A stretch of 64,000 nucleotides of DNA, from NCBI GenBank assembly GCA_034231615.1, contig CM067318.1, positions 33,355,909 through 33,419,908 of the forward strand, given 5' to 3'. The notes under the pieces were generated by a model. That model was given only the letters and a program-made list of their open reading frames with translations. It searched no databases and was not told the origin of the DNA. Both the position numbers and the translations under genes were made by a program. Position 1 is the stretch's first letter; every line of letters begins with the position of its first letter. Origin of the DNA: Meghimatium bilineatum (Eukaryota > Mollusca > Gastropoda > Stylommatophora > Philomycidae). Below are positions 24,287 through 36,440 of this stretch, piece after piece.

Positions 24287-24350
24287 CGCGCACGCGTGCG
24301 TGCGTGTGTTTATTTGTCTGTTTTTCTGTATGTATGTATGTATGTATTGC
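24060..24350. repeat. TG and TGTA microsatellites
   Basis: Alternating TG runs at about 24065-24110 and 24264-24310 (with CG steps, GCGCGCACGCGTGCG, near 24285), then TGTA repeats to about 24348. Alternating purine-pyrimidine tracts of this kind can adopt Z-DNA. Confidence 0.9.
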
Positions 24351-25029
24351 AAAGTACTGCAATTTTGTCATAGAGAAATTAAATTCGAATAATGAGACGC
24401 TCCTTAAAAGGTCCCTTCACTGCTCTATTGATTCTGCGCCAAAGCAATATTGCTTAAATGCCTATAAAACAATTATATAGTGTTTTTCAAAATAAGTGGC
24501 CTAAACCTCAATAACGTTAAAATCTCAATAACCAATAATCGATTTAACACGGATTTTTTCATGCAATTTTACATATTGCTATGGTTTTATAGTTTAATAT
24601 TCTACGTGTGCTGTTATTTTCTTATAGGTGCACATGTCTTTGATGTCTGTTCTAGTTTGCCTCAGAGAATGTAATTTACATTACTATAACTAATGTTTGA
24701 CATTTAACGAGTCATCAACTTTAATACGAACTTTGTCTTGAAAATATGTAGCATAATTAGAACTATTAGTTATCACTAGTTCAAGGGCACACAAATATAG
24801 CTAATTCATAATATAGACTAAGAAAGGACGTTTAACTGAGGAATAGACTAAATTTACGGAAAATTAGTCCTGTTATGAAACAAATAATCAACATCTTATC
24901 AAAATTGGACAAGTCTGCAAGAGTGAGAGGTTTTGGGACGTAGAATATCCTGCTTCATAGAGGTTCAACAGGAACTGGAAGCCATACTTAAAAGCTAAAT
25001 ACTGGTAAAAAATACAATAAATACAAAAT
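24351..25029. other. Unassigned sequence
   Basis: No gene or repeat family recognised. Confidence 0.5.
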
Positions 25030-25135
25030 ATGTTCCAGCAACGAAACCAGACATTGACTACAGGCACAGCTCTGGCTTATGCAACAAACTCAATTTAAAG
25101 TGGTGCAACAATCGAATGTGACTAGTTATATAAAG
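25030..25135 (-). repeat. Dispersed repeat family Z, partial copy
   Basis: 'gacattgactacaggcacagctctgg' corresponds to the 'gacgtcgacatcagggcacaactct' block of 27330, and both end in a GTGACTAGTT or GTAACTAGTT sequence. Weaker than the other two copies. Confidence 0.45.
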
Positions 25136-25859
25136 GAGACAGAAACATTCCCAGCGGTAGCATATTGTAGTATTGACTGGCACTGTCCACTATCCTTCTA
25201 AAATATGACTGAATTAGACGTTGCAAACTTTAAATACTTCCAATATGAGATGGAAAACGATCGATGCTCGAATGTGAACATGAAGAAAAACATAAAACAT
25301 AAACTGGAAATAGTTGTAACTGCCATGGTAAGGTTGGACTTGATATGAACATGTAAAATTAGTATCATATTCAAGTTCAACCTATACAAAATATTAGTGC
25401 TATATATTCTTTATTATAGATGTACGAGCTTGGTGTTCACTGCAAGAACATAGAGTAGGATTAAAACGCTTACATATAAGTGCGTCGATTATAGATTAAT
25501 TTGTTGAACACAAGAAGACTATACGTGTCAAAGACAAAATTGTTTAAAGAACATATCCCATCTAGCAGGTCAGCAGAAAGCTTTGTTAACAGCGGCGAAA
25601 AGGGGAAGAAGACCTGATGTGGACATGTAACAAGACACCATTCACTTTCAAAGACTAGGCTATTCTGCAATAGTTGAGAGTGTAAGGAAAAGAGGTAGTA
25701 AAGCAATCATTGAGTTGATAACGAAGACATTGCTCAGGCATAATGTTTCCGCAGTCATACGGATGATATCGATGTTTAGCGGAATATTTCTCACATCAAA
25801 AAGAGTTGGAACATTTTGAGTTTGACTGAGTTTGAATTTTTGACACAATTTAGCAAGGA
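25136..25859. other. Unassigned sequence
   Basis: Frames of 63-78 codons on the minus strand without recognisable content. Confidence 0.45.
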
Positions 25860-25999
25860 TCTCTGAATTCCTGACAATTGTTGAATGTGGGAGGAATTGC
25901 AAAAGTGGGAGGAAAGTGGTCGAAATTGGGAAACATTTGCATACATAACTTATGGCCATCCTTAACTAGCACCCTGCCGTATTAGCGGTTCTGAAATAG

Positions 26000-26170
26000 C
26001 ATATATCACTCAAAATCCATGATTGTTTTAGAGGTTCTGGAGACGCATATATGACCAAAACACAATGATCAAAATAGAGGTTCTGAAGGACCATATAATC
26101 ACCCATCTACCATGATCATATTAGAGGTTATTGATACGCATATATCACCCACCTAACATGATTAATCCCG
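26000..26170. repeat. 46-bp array, short version (about 4 units)
   Basis: Degenerate units with 'gaggttctg', 'gcatatatcaccca' and 'taccatgat' blocks, matching the monomer of 29075-30430. They sit at the equivalent position of copy A. Confidence 0.8.
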
Positions 26171-26624
26171 GTTCTCTGGACGGTCTAATCCGAAGGAAAC
26201 CAAATAATACGCTCGTAGAAGCAACGATTGAAATTATGATCAATTATAGATGTTTCCACAATGAGAAACATTACTGAGCACACCTGTGTATCTTACAATA
26301 TAGACACGTGTTGAGACTGCAGTATAAATAAAATGTTTTCCGTATGCGAAACACAAAATAAATTAGTTTATTAATTACAAAACTATTTCTTCTCAAGTTA
26401 CAGAGAATCCCCTGATATTCAATCACGTTCCAATGACGAACTTATAGTCGAATTTATATCGTTTCGTGTAGTCCGGACTTGACAACCAACATCTGCTGCC
26501 AATCCTGCAATGCTGATTCATTAACAGCGGTGAATTACTTCGCTTCTACAATACTTCAAAATTAATTGCCTTCGTTAGAATCAATGTCTGTTTTAGTCAC
26601 ACAAAAAACATATACAAATATATT

Positions 26625-27015
<391 letters not shown>

Positions 27016-27204
27016 TTACAAATTCTTTACTTGTGGAAATTGAAGACGAAGACTGGGTAATGACGTTTTTGAATTACTAGAAGTACAAAGGAAAACTCAC
27101 AAAATCCTACTTTTGGATTCCAGCATTCTCTATGATTAGAGTTATCAGTTCCGCTTGAGTTAATGTGTATTTGAATTATAAGTCTTTATCAAGATCACAC
27201 GGTG

Positions 27205-27470
27205 CTTGAGTCTTGATTAGAAACTGGCCTCACAGCATGTGGGGCATTCCCATAAGTGATCCGACCTATGTTGCAGCAGCCATCCCACTCGATGGTCTTT
27301 CAAGTCTAATACCACAGAATGAGACGTCGACATCAGGGCACAACTCTAGCCTTTGCGACATGCTTCTTTGTTGTTCCGCCCACCCACGTCGTGCCCGTAA
27401 CTAGTTGAAGCACAATGTCGGCCTGTCGGAACAACATGGTAACTGTTATCGAAGGTTACGCGTACGGGAT
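27205..27470 (-). repeat. Dispersed repeat family Z, copy 2
   Basis: Reverse orientation relative to 8800-9035. Starts TCTTGATTAGAAACTGGCCT (the reverse of the shared terminus) and includes GGGCACAACTCT, CGTCGTGCCCGTAACTAGTT and 'gttatcgaaggttac'. Absent from the equivalent point of copy B near 31325, which supports insertion after the duplication. Confidence 0.75.
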
Positions 27471-27835
27471 TATTTAGATCACACACTCTTTTTCTTTTTC
27501 TTGATTCGTTCTCAAACTCCTATATATTAGCAAGACTCAGTCCAGAGAACGGAGTGCTTCGTGCTTTGATTAAAAGCTTGGATGTTATATCTGCACATTT
27601 CGTTAAAAACATCTGACTTCAGGATGGATTTTGAGTCACTTTGCCTCTCTATGGAATCGGATAGAAAACCCACAGCGAAATCTCTTTCATCATTTTGAGG
27701 TATTGTCTCTGCATGAGAGGTTGGCTGGAACAGACTTCTACAATATTCAGTCTCTTGCCTTGGTTATGCATGATACTAGACAAACTTGTCAATTTTATGA
27801 TCAAGTCATTCTACCTCTTGATCCCCGCCTCTTAT

Positions 27836-28549
27836 CTCAACATTCAAGTAAGATGTTCAACAAACATTCGAGCTATTTAATACGCCCAACATATTGTGTG
27901 ATTTATATTCCTTTTAATAGTTTTATTTCATACGAAGTGTTGTCGGAAACTTTGTTTTATTCTCCTTCCATGAATTTCCTTCTATTCCTCAACATATCCA
28001 AATCTAATAAGAATCACTTCTGTCTGCTCGTTGTATGTTCATTATCCATGTTTCTAAGCCATACATTTACAGTTGAATAGATGTAGCAGTTCATAATTCT
28101 CATTGTTAGTTGCTTGTAGTTTGTTTAACTGTTAATATTCTTATGTTATTGAAAGCACTGATAGCTATTATTCTACTTTTAACTTCAGTTTCACATGTAC
28201 CACAATGTGTGATTATGTGTCCGAGATACAGGTAGTACGCTAATTGTTGCAGTATCTCCCCATGAACATCTCTTTATTCTTTAGGAATCAGTGCTGTTAA
28301 TCTATGCTTTTTTTCGAGCATAGCAAGACATCGCCGAGCTTTCGGGCATCGAAATCCACTGCCGATCGTTGAAACATTGAAACACACTGCCGATATTTCA
28401 GTCATCTCAACACACTGGTAATCTTTCAGTCATCTCAACATGCTGGCGATCTTACAGGCATTACAACACAGTGACGGTGTGCGGGTATCGCAATACACTG
28501 CCGAACATTCGGGCATCCAACACGCTGGCGATCTTTTCTGCATAGCAAC
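27836..28549. other. Spacer between duplication D1 copies
   Basis: No gene recognised. At 28320-28550 a loose run of 'cgaacattcgggcat'-like units leads into the 28-bp array and looks like its degenerate edge. Confidence 0.5.
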
Positions 28550-28905
28550 ACATTGACGATCATTAGTGCATGGTAACGCACTGGGGGTCTTAAGTGCATG
28601 GTAACACACTGGGGATCTTTAGTGCATGGTAACACACTGGGGATCTTAAGTGCATGGTAACACACTGGGGATCTTAAGTGCATGGTAACACACTGGGGAT
28701 CTTTAGTGCATGGTAACACACTGGGGATCTTTAGTGCATGGTAACACACTGGGGATCGTAAGTGCATGGTAACACACTGGGGATCTTAAGTGCATGGTAA
28801 CACACTGGGGATCTTTAGTGCATGGTAATACACTGGGGATCTTTAGTGCATGGTAACACACTGGGGATCTTAAGTGCATGGTAACACATTTGTCATATGA
28901 CGTGC
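28550..28905. repeat. 28-bp tandem array, about 12 units
   Basis: Units combine GGGGATCTTAAGTGCATGG with TAACACACT. Two alternatives, CTTAAG and CTTTAG, alternate without strict order. The array is very homogeneous (28590-28870) with degenerate edges. Confidence 0.95.
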
Positions 28906-29074
28906 ATTGCAACCCACTGGTGATCTTTCGTACATGGAAATACATTTGCAAAGGTTCCTGAATTCTTGAAAATTGATGACAAGGGGGAGGAAAGTTGTTG
29001 AAACTTTGCAAACTTTTGGAAACGTAACTTATTGTCATCCTTTAACTACTATTATGCTGTATTATTGGTTGTGG

Positions 29075-30430
29075 AGGCTCATTATCACCAATGTCTAACA
29101 TGCTCCTAACAGAGCTTCTGCAGGAGTATATATCACCCAAACATCATGAACGTATTATAGCTTTTGCAGACGCATATATCACCAATCTACCATGATGAAT
29201 TAGAGGTTCTGGAGGCGCATATATTACCAACCTACCATGATGGAATTAGAGGTTCTGTAGGCGCATATATTACCAGCCTACCATGAGGGAATTAGAAGTT
29301 CTGGAGGCGTATATATTACCAACCTACCATTATTTAATTAGAGGTTCTGGAGGCACATATATTACCAACTTACCATGATGGAATTAGAGGTTTTGGAGGC
29401 GTATATATTACCAACCTACCATGATGGAATTAGAGGTTTTGGAGGCGTATATATTACCAACCTACCATGATGGAATTAGAGGTTTTGGAGGCGTATATAT
29501 TACCAACCTACCATGATGGAATTAGAGGTATTGGAGGCGTATATATTACCAACCTACCATGATGGAATTAGATGTTCTGGATTCACATATATTACCAACC
29601 TACCATTATTTAATTAGAGGTTCTGGAGGCACATATATTACCAACTTACCATGATGGAATTAGAGGTTTTGGAGGCGTATATATTACCAACCTACCATGA
29701 TGGAATTAGAGGTTTTGGAGGCGTATATATTACCAACCTACCATGATGGAATTAGATGTTCTGGATTCACATATATTACCAACCTACCATAATGGAAGTA
29801 GAGGTTCAGGAGCCACATATATCACCCAAATACCATATTGGAATTAGAGCTTCTAGAGGCGCATATATCACCCACCTACCATGATGGAATTAGAGGCTAT
29901 ATAGGCGCATATACTATTAACGTTACATGATCGTATTAAAGGTTTTGTAGGCACATATATCACCGAGTCACCATGACCGTATTAGAGGATCTAGAGGTGT
30001 ATATACATCACCCAACTACCATGATCGTATTAAAGGTTCTGTAGGTCCATATATCACCCAACTAGCATTCTCGTATTAGAGGTTCTGTAGGCCCATATAT
30101 CACCCAATTAGCATTCTCGTATTAGAGGTTCTGTAGGCCCATATATCACCCAATTAGCATTCTCGTATTAGAGGTTCTGTAGGCACATATATCACTGAAA
30201 TACAATAACTGTATTAGAGGATCTGGAGGTGAATATATCACCCAACTGCCATGATAGTATTAAAGGTTTCGGAGTCGCATGTATCACCCACTAACAATGA
30301 TGGAACTGGTGATTTTAAAGGCACATTTATCACCAAGCAGCGATGAATGTATTAGAGATTCTGGAGGCGCATATATCATCATCTATTATGATCGTATTAG
30401 AGGTTCTGCAAGCGCATATACCCCACATCT
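29075..30430. repeat. 46-bp tandem array, about 29 units
   Basis: Units carry GATGGAATTAGAGGTT, CTGGAGGCG, and TATATATTACCAACCTACC blocks. A marker unit containing 'ccattatttaattagaggttc' occurs at 29328 and again at 29604, 276 bp or six units later, and the units between follow the same order of variants. The right part (29930 onward) is more diverged, like the short array in copy A. Confidence 0.95.
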
Positions 30431-30854
30431 AACATGGTTGATTAACCGAAGCTCTGGAAGGTCAGCCCAATCCGAAGGAAGCTAAGTAAGAGAAACTACA
30501 GTTTGAATTATGATGATGATAGATGTGTCCACAATGAGAATCATTACCAAGAAAACCTTTGTGCCTCGCAATATTGACAAGTGTTGAGACTGCAGTATAA
30601 ATACATTACTTTCGGAATGCAAAACCATTAGTGATCATGTGACAGTGTAGCCGCTGATATTCAATCACATTCCATGACGACCGTATAGTCGGTTTATGTC
30701 AAGTTTCATATAGTCCAGACTTAACAACCAACATCTGTTGCCAATCTTGCAATGCTGATTCAGTAACTGGGGTGAATTACTTCCTTTCTACAACACTGCA
30801 AAATAAATTGCATTCTTTAGAATGAATATTTTAGTCAAAACACGCATATACATT

Positions 30855-30936
30855 AAAATAAAATTGGTAGCGTATCCTGTTCAGGACTTGACCATCAACT
30901 CAGCATGGTTTTCCTCGTTTTGATTCTCTCTCTCTT

Positions 30937-31024
<88 letters not shown>

Positions 31025-31215
31025 ACATGTACTTTACAGATTATTGTCCTCACTGACACTCTGTAATCCTCTAGTTCTGTGCTAGCAGCCCAGTGAGTGT
31101 CTTCTAGTGTCATGTTCTGAAGGTCTATGATGTAATATATCTATCGTGATTTTTAGGTAATATAAATACCCTCATATTTTGCCATTGCTTTCTGAACTGT
31201 CCAGTTGCTTTTATT
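30855..31215 (+). repeat. Dispersed repeat family Y, copy 4, with internal insertion
   Basis: The equivalent of copy 3 within duplication D1: 'ggtagcgtatcctgttcaggac' to 'ggtaatataaataccctcat' and 'gctttctgaactg', with the same compound microsatellite block inside. Confidence 0.7.
30926..31021. repeat. Compound (CT)n(AT)n microsatellite
   Basis: CT tract with two TTTC interruptions followed by about 20 AT units, at the same place within family Y as 26697-26830. Confidence 0.97.
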
Positions 31216-32019
31216 ACAAATTTATTACTTGTGAATATTGAAAACTGGGTAATCTTGTTTTTTTATCATCAGAACACACGAAAATATCGACATTTTTAAT
31301 AAAAGTCTTTATCAAGATCACACGATGCTGTCATATTTACACCACACACACATTTTCTTGTAATTGTTTCGTTCTCAAACTCCGGCATATTATCAGGATG
31401 TAGTCTGGAGAACGTGATACTTCCAGTTATGATTTAAAGCCAGGATGAGGTATCTGCATGTTACGTTCAGATACTTCTAACTTCAGGATTAATTCTGGGT
31501 CACTTTGCCTCTATATTGAATGGGACAGAAAATACAGAGCGAAGCCTGTTTTATCAATGTGAGTTGTCGTCTCCGCATCAGAGTCTGTCTGCAACATACC
31601 TCTAAAATCATCAATCTCTTGCCTTGCTGATGTATTCTAATAAACGAACTTGTTAATTTCATGATCAAGTCATTCTACCTCTTGATCGAAGTCACTGACT
31701 TATAATACACTCTTGGGTGTAGAGTGTCGCCTTAAATTTCCACAAATCTTTGAATAGAAATCTCCTATACATGGTATGTTTTTAAAAAAAAAGAAATATA
31801 ACAGCTTGAGCAAATTAGTCATGGAAGGCATACAATTGTAAAAGAAGGAAGACAGCTTGTTGATAATAGTAAACATCCAGCGAATATTTCCTTTGATACG
31901 ACTTTAGTAAATTGGAGGTAGATTTCCTCTAGACAATTCCCTTATGCACATAAGAAAATAAGAGCTCTATTGCTCGCAAATTATGAAATTGACACAAACA
32001 AGGAAGAAATATATTTGCT

Positions 32020-32115
32020 TATTTTTCGTTCTCAAACTTCCGACGAATCTCTCTTTTGTAGACTGATGGTCCTACTAGATTTATGGCAGAATGTAATCCA
32101 GATGTCGGAGGTGCG
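32020..32115 (-). repeat. Dispersed repeat family X, reverse copy
   Basis: On the minus strand: 'CTGGATTACATTCTG', 'AAATCTAGTAGGACCATC', then 'GGAAGTTTGAGAACGAA'. The order and wording match 32900-32985. Confidence 0.6.
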
Positions 32116-32648
32116 TTGATTTAACGTTTTATCTGAGCCACTGACGAGATACAACTAACTTCGGTGGCACAAACATCCGAAAGAATATATTAAAATACAA
32201 GAAAAAGAAAACTAACTGTTTGAATACTTACATCGAACTCAAGAATCTGAAATTGTATGCTGCAATGTTAGTAATCTTGAATGCAGAAATGAAGACGCAC
32301 TATTTGAGGGGTATATCTGATGAAATCTATATAGTGTTAAAGTTTCTATTAGTTTTCGTGAGAATTGAACTCACACCCCTAAAATTAAAGAGAACATATT
32401 TGTGCTTGTCAGACAAACATGTACGCCCACCTCCTCCTGTATCTCTTTGTAGGTGGAGCACAGTGATGTCAGTCAGTTATTCGCTGCATTGGTTTTCAAT
32501 GGAGGCCAGATCTTCCTCCTTTACAAATTTCAAAGGGTGAGGGGTAAGGAAGAGAATGGTAATATTTGTTGGTCTCAGACTCTTTAAGGAGACCACGGTA
32601 AGATGTCCACTTCAATGATAAGTAAGAATGATAGAAATAAAGCATACA

Positions 32649-32757
32649 ACATTGACAACTTGAAAGAAGTTTATTAGTCAACAGGGCTCCGCAAATGAAG
32701 AAGAACATTGACAATTTGAAGGAAGTTTGTTAGTCACCAGGGCTCTACAAATGAAAA
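32649..32757. repeat. 56-bp tandem duplication
   Basis: 'acattgacaacttgaaagaag' recurs 56 bp later as 'acattgacaatttgaaggaag'. Both are followed by 'agtcaacagggctc' or 'agtcaccagggctc' and 'caaatgaa'. Confidence 0.92.
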
Positions 32758-32824
32758 ATGTGTGCCAAAAAGAAAGCCACGGTAAATAAACGTTGAGCAT
32801 TCAGACATAAATAATATATTACAG

Positions 32825-33000
32825 GTCTTGAATTGCAGGTTGTCAGCCGAAGACGGATGTGTCGGGCCATTGGCGTAAATAAAACTGCGACACAGCGCAT
32901 TTCCATTTTCTGGACTACATCCTGCTGGAAATCTAGCAGGACCATGATCCTGCTAGATCCAGTGGGAGTTTGAGGATGAACGCAGAAGAAGAAGAAGAAA
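32825..33000 (+). repeat. Dispersed repeat family X, best copy
   Basis: Contains 'gggccattggcg', 'aaataaaac', 'gcatttccatt', 'ctggactacat', 'aaatctagcaggacc' and the terminus 'gagtttgaggatgaacgcag' with an AAG tail. The first 100 bp match 48510-48610. On the minus strand both copies can be read as VVQxMEMxCVxVLFxPMA, but no function is evident. Confidence 0.7.
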
Positions 33001-33479
33001 TGCAGGTTACAGACGAAGTATGTGCATCTTCTATCGAGTGTATAACACAAATATTTGCACAGAAATAAAAATCAAAACCCTAGCAGTCGTAGTCAACCCT
33101 TTCTTTGGGGCCAATAACTGCACATTTTACTGTGAAATTGTCCGTGCCCTATATGTTTCGTAATATTCCCAATGTACTCCAGGTTTCATTGTATAATGTT
33201 GATTGAGAGCCACTCCTCCTCGATGTTTAATATTATTAACATGAACTTGATTAATCGTTTTCACTGTTCGTGGTATCTCATAATCAGACTTCGTTTTATG
33301 GTATATTCTAAATTCCCTCCTACTCTCTCTTTTCCTTGTCTGTGCAACAGTTGTTTCTAAGGTTGGTAGACAAAAATTCCTTTGTCATCCAAGACGCTAA
33401 CTTCATTAGTAGGCCTTACATCAGCTGATATCATAATGACATTCGATCAGTTGGTCATATCATAGGATCTATGCAGAAA
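33001..33479. other. Unassigned sequence
   Basis: No gene or repeat recognised. The upstream body of the following LINE may extend into it in unreadable form. Confidence 0.4.
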
Positions 33480-34060
33480 CGATGTTCTAGTGCTGTTAAA
33501 GTTAAGTTAGGAGATGTGTAACATAAGGTAGGTGACATGGCAACAACCTGCCGTCAGGGATGTAAATAAATCTCTTCATGTATTAAGCTGCAGCACTACT
33601 AATGGTACTTCCAGTGCTGTGTTACGTTAGCGAAACATGGACTGTGTATAGATGTCATGTGAGGAAACTCACATTCACACAACTTGTCTCAGAAAAGTTA
33701 TGGACATCAGATGACAAGACAAGATTCCAGATACACTATCCTTGATAGAGCTGGTATTCTCAGCATTGACACTATCCTGATGCAGACACAGATTCGATAG
33801 GCAGGGAATTTGGTACGTATGCAGACTATCGCCTGCCAAAGATACTTCACTATGGTGAGCTGGAGAAGGGTAAACGATCTCAAGGTGGCCAAAAGAAGCG
33901 CTACAAGAACTTGTTAAAGACTTCACTGAAAGTGTTTGAAATATACCAAGACACATGGGAAGAACTAGCACAAAATACCTCTACAAGGCGCTCTACAGTA
34001 AAAAAGAGTGCATAATCCTCCGAAATAAGAAGAAATGCTGCAGCCCAACAGCTGTGAGGA
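33480..34060 (+). mobile_element. LINE C-terminal region, frameshifted
   Basis: Readable blocks in order are THIHTTCLRKVMDIR, QDKIPDTLSL, AGILSIDTILMQTQIR, AGNLVRMQ and LHYGELEKGKRSQGGQKKRY followed by KNLLKTSLKVF and TWEELAQ. This is the standard distal region of an RTE/BovB-like or CR1-like animal LINE, where 'YGEL..GKRS.GGQKKR.KD.LK.SLK' is diagnostic. The blocks fall in three frames and include stops, so the copy is dead. No RT catalytic box is left. The piece at 23170 belongs to a similar class. Confidence 0.85.
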
Positions 34061-34344
34061 GCTAGAAAGTCACGAATAGACCAAGTTCCGCATACAGTGG
34101 TCATTCCATGTCCGAACAGTCCAAGAACGATTAGAGCTCGAATAGGGCTCATTAGCCATCTACGAACGATTATGCATGGTCATAATTCTAACTGAATTTT
34201 CAAACATTGATGTAAATGGGGGGGAGGGGTGGTAGTCAGTGTCATTCCTTGCTATCTTTACCTCCCCTACCGCATGCGTCAGGTACTCATTTACAGCTGT
34301 ATCGACTGAGGAGCGGTCGTGAGAGGCGAGGAGTCACGACTAGA
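34061..34344. other. Unassigned sequence
   Basis: Short G-run at 34216-34228. Nothing else recognised. Confidence 0.45.
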
Positions 34345-34445
34345 ATAATATTTTATTTTGTCCTGGCGTGGTTTCGAACTGGCACGCTGTAACAGGGTAA
34401 TAGTAAGCAAGATCACTATCGGCTAGACTACAGCGCTCCACTATG
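34345..34445 (-). mobile_element. tRNA-derived SINE head, second family
   Basis: On the minus strand: GCTGTAGTCTAGCCGATAGTG contains TAGTCTAGCCG, a perfect fit to the A-box consensus TRGYNNANNNG. About 45 bases later CCAGTTCGAAACCACGCC contains GTTCGAAAC, a perfect B box. The head resembles the 'GTAGTCTAGxGG...' start of animal SINEs. No acceptor stem pairs, so it is not a functional tRNA gene. Confidence 0.65.
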
Positions 34446-34682
34446 TGTATGATATATATATATTTTAAAGTAGTTTCACATCTGGTTGCAATCTTTATAG
34501 CTCAATACAATCCGACGTGATTGCTTGTCAAAATATTATACTATAGGCAACAGAAGAATTCAGAAGAAGCAGAAGAGAGCAATGGAAATACTTAACAGAT
34601 AACTTCTAGCACTGAACAGGACGGGAGATTTCCGTACTCATCCGCATCGTTAAATAAAAAAATATATTAATGACTCAGTGTA
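34446..34682. other. Unassigned sequence
   Basis: Short TATA run at 34452-34464. Nothing recognised. Confidence 0.45.
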
Positions 34683-34926
34683 TTGTTACATCAAATGTGG
34701 TACACCTACAACTCTGTGTGTTGTTACATCAAATGTGGTACACCTACAACTGTGTTGTTACATCAAATGTGGTACACCTACGACTCTATGTGTTGTTACA
34801 TCAAATGTAGTACACCTACAACTCTGTGTGTTGTTGCATCAAATGTAGTACACCTACAACTCTGTATGTTGCTGCATCAAATGTAGTACACCTACAACTC
34901 TGTATGTTGCTGCATCATATGTGGTA
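34683..34926. repeat. 38-bp tandem array, about 6.5 units
   Basis: Units carry GTTACATCAAATGTGGTAC and ACCTACAACTCTGTG. One unit is shortened near 34750. Confidence 0.94.
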
Positions 34927-35013
34927 AATCTACGACCATGACGGCTTATAGATATATATTATCATCTTCATCAGGTAGAATATTCTGGACAGCATGTAGA
35001 AGTTTTTCACATT

Positions 35014-35120
35014 TTTTGTTATCACAGTTTTTGTTATCACAGTTTTTGTTATCACAGTTTTATTATCACAATTTTTGTTATCACAATTTTTGTTATCACA
35101 GTTTTTGTTATCACCGTTTT
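35014..35120. repeat. 15-bp tandem array, about 7 units
   Basis: TTTTTGTTATCACAG repeated, with one T-shortened unit near 35060 and CAA/CAC variants. Confidence 0.95.
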
Positions 35121-35359
35121 TCAAAATTCCTGCCGATCTTGATCCAATTGTTCTGCTTCTGTGAGTGTCATGTTCAAATTGATATAATGAGCCCATCCTC
35201 TTATCGCCTACCACTATTTTGTTGCACTGGCATCACACCCCCCCTCCATTATAGTATATGTGACGTCTGTCAAGACTGTCCCATCGTTTGAAATAATAAA
35301 AATATTCTACTTTCTAAAAATGTACATTATTTCCAGAGTTTTTAATGACTCACATTTTT

Positions 35360-35732
35360 TAGTGTTGTTGTATCTATTGTTGTTGTATCTATTGTTGTTG
35401 TATCTATTGTTGTTGTATCTATTGTTGTTGTATCTAATGTTGTTGTATCTAGTGTTGTTGTATCTATTGTTGTTGTATCTATTGTTGTTGTATCTAATGT
35501 TGTTGTATCTAATGTTGTTGTATCTAATGTTGTTGTATCTATTGTTGTTGTATCTAGTGTTGTTGTATCTATTGTTGTTGTATCTAATGTTGTTGTATCT
35601 AATGTTGTTGTATCTATTGTTGTTGTATCTATTGTTGTTGTATCTATTGTTGTTGTATCTATTGTTGTTGTATCTATTGTTGTTGTATCTATTGTTGTTG
35701 TATCTAGTGTTGTTGTATCTATTGGTGATATT
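35360..35732. repeat. 15-bp tandem array, about 25 units
   Basis: TTGTTGTATCTATTG with ATTG, AATG and AGTG variants at one position. Strict 15-bp register gives open frames on both strands (poly LLLYL on plus, NNRY on minus) that are not genes. Confidence 0.97.
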
Positions 35733-35819
35733 TATTGTCCAAAGTACTCCAGGATTCCTCTGTAACACAGTGTTTCACATGCTTCAATTTATTGGTGAGT
35801 ATTGGTGATGTCCCAAGAT

Positions 35820-35821
<2 letters not shown>

Positions 35822-35847
<26 letters not shown>
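35822..35847. repeat. (AT)n microsatellite
   Basis: Thirteen AT units, placed in the left flank of block D2 copy 2. Confidence 0.95.
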
Positions 35848-35850
<3 letters not shown>

Positions 35851-35862
35851 TAACATGCCCAA

Positions 35863-36375
35863 CATTCATATATTGCATCTGGGATACGCAGGCTAAAAAA
35901 AAAAACTCAATACAATTAGGTTATTTTGCGCAGCCTAGCCATAAGTTGTTAATTTGTATCAATTTATTTGATGGAAAGTCTTCATCTACATATCAAATCT
36001 CGTTTCTGCTTATATATGGATTCTTGAATATTGATGTAGTGACATATAGAATGTTTTATAAAACTTTCAATTAAACCGACCGCAATAATTGTACTATTAT
36101 AAACACGTTCTTTATAAGGATTGCAGTTATTCCACTTTAGGGGATATATATTGTATGTCACTTATTTATATGATCAACCATATCAGTGATCTGCACGTAA
36201 TTTCATGAGTACTTGTATTTGTTATACTTGCACTTATACTGAGTATATGTCCAGAAACGTGGGATCATCAAAGCTACCACAAAGAAAACTATGTTCTGGA
36301 AAGACAATGTCATCTAATAATATACTTTTGTATGAATTGCATGTTGAGTTTAGTTTGATCTTTTGAATGAATTGC
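35863..36375 (+). repeat. Duplicated block D2, copy 2, with a single 15-bp unit
   Basis: Homologous to 19923-19937 joined to 22248-23125. It starts with 'cattcatatattgca', identical to the beginning of the 2.3-kb array in copy 1, and runs straight into 'gggatacgcaggct', which matches the sequence after the array. It lacks the SINE-bearing segment. Confidence 0.82.
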
Positions 36376-36440
36376 ATGTTGTATATAGGTTGATCTTTTG
36401 AATGAATTGCATGTTGTATATAGGTTGATCTTTTGAATGA
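36355..36440. repeat. 35-bp tandem repeat, about 2.5 units
   Basis: GGTTGATCTTTTGAATGAA plus 'ttgcatgttgtatat' repeated at the end of block D2 copy 2. Confidence 0.92.

Larger units (their letters stand above)
28950..31690 (+). repeat. Tandem segmental duplication D1, copy B
   Basis: Counterpart of 25860-27835. The size difference is explained mainly by the 46-bp array (1.36 kb here versus about 170 bp) and, in the other direction, by the family Z insertion in copy A. Copy B ends at 'ttctacctcttgatcgaag' near 31690, and the sequences diverge after that. Confidence 0.88.
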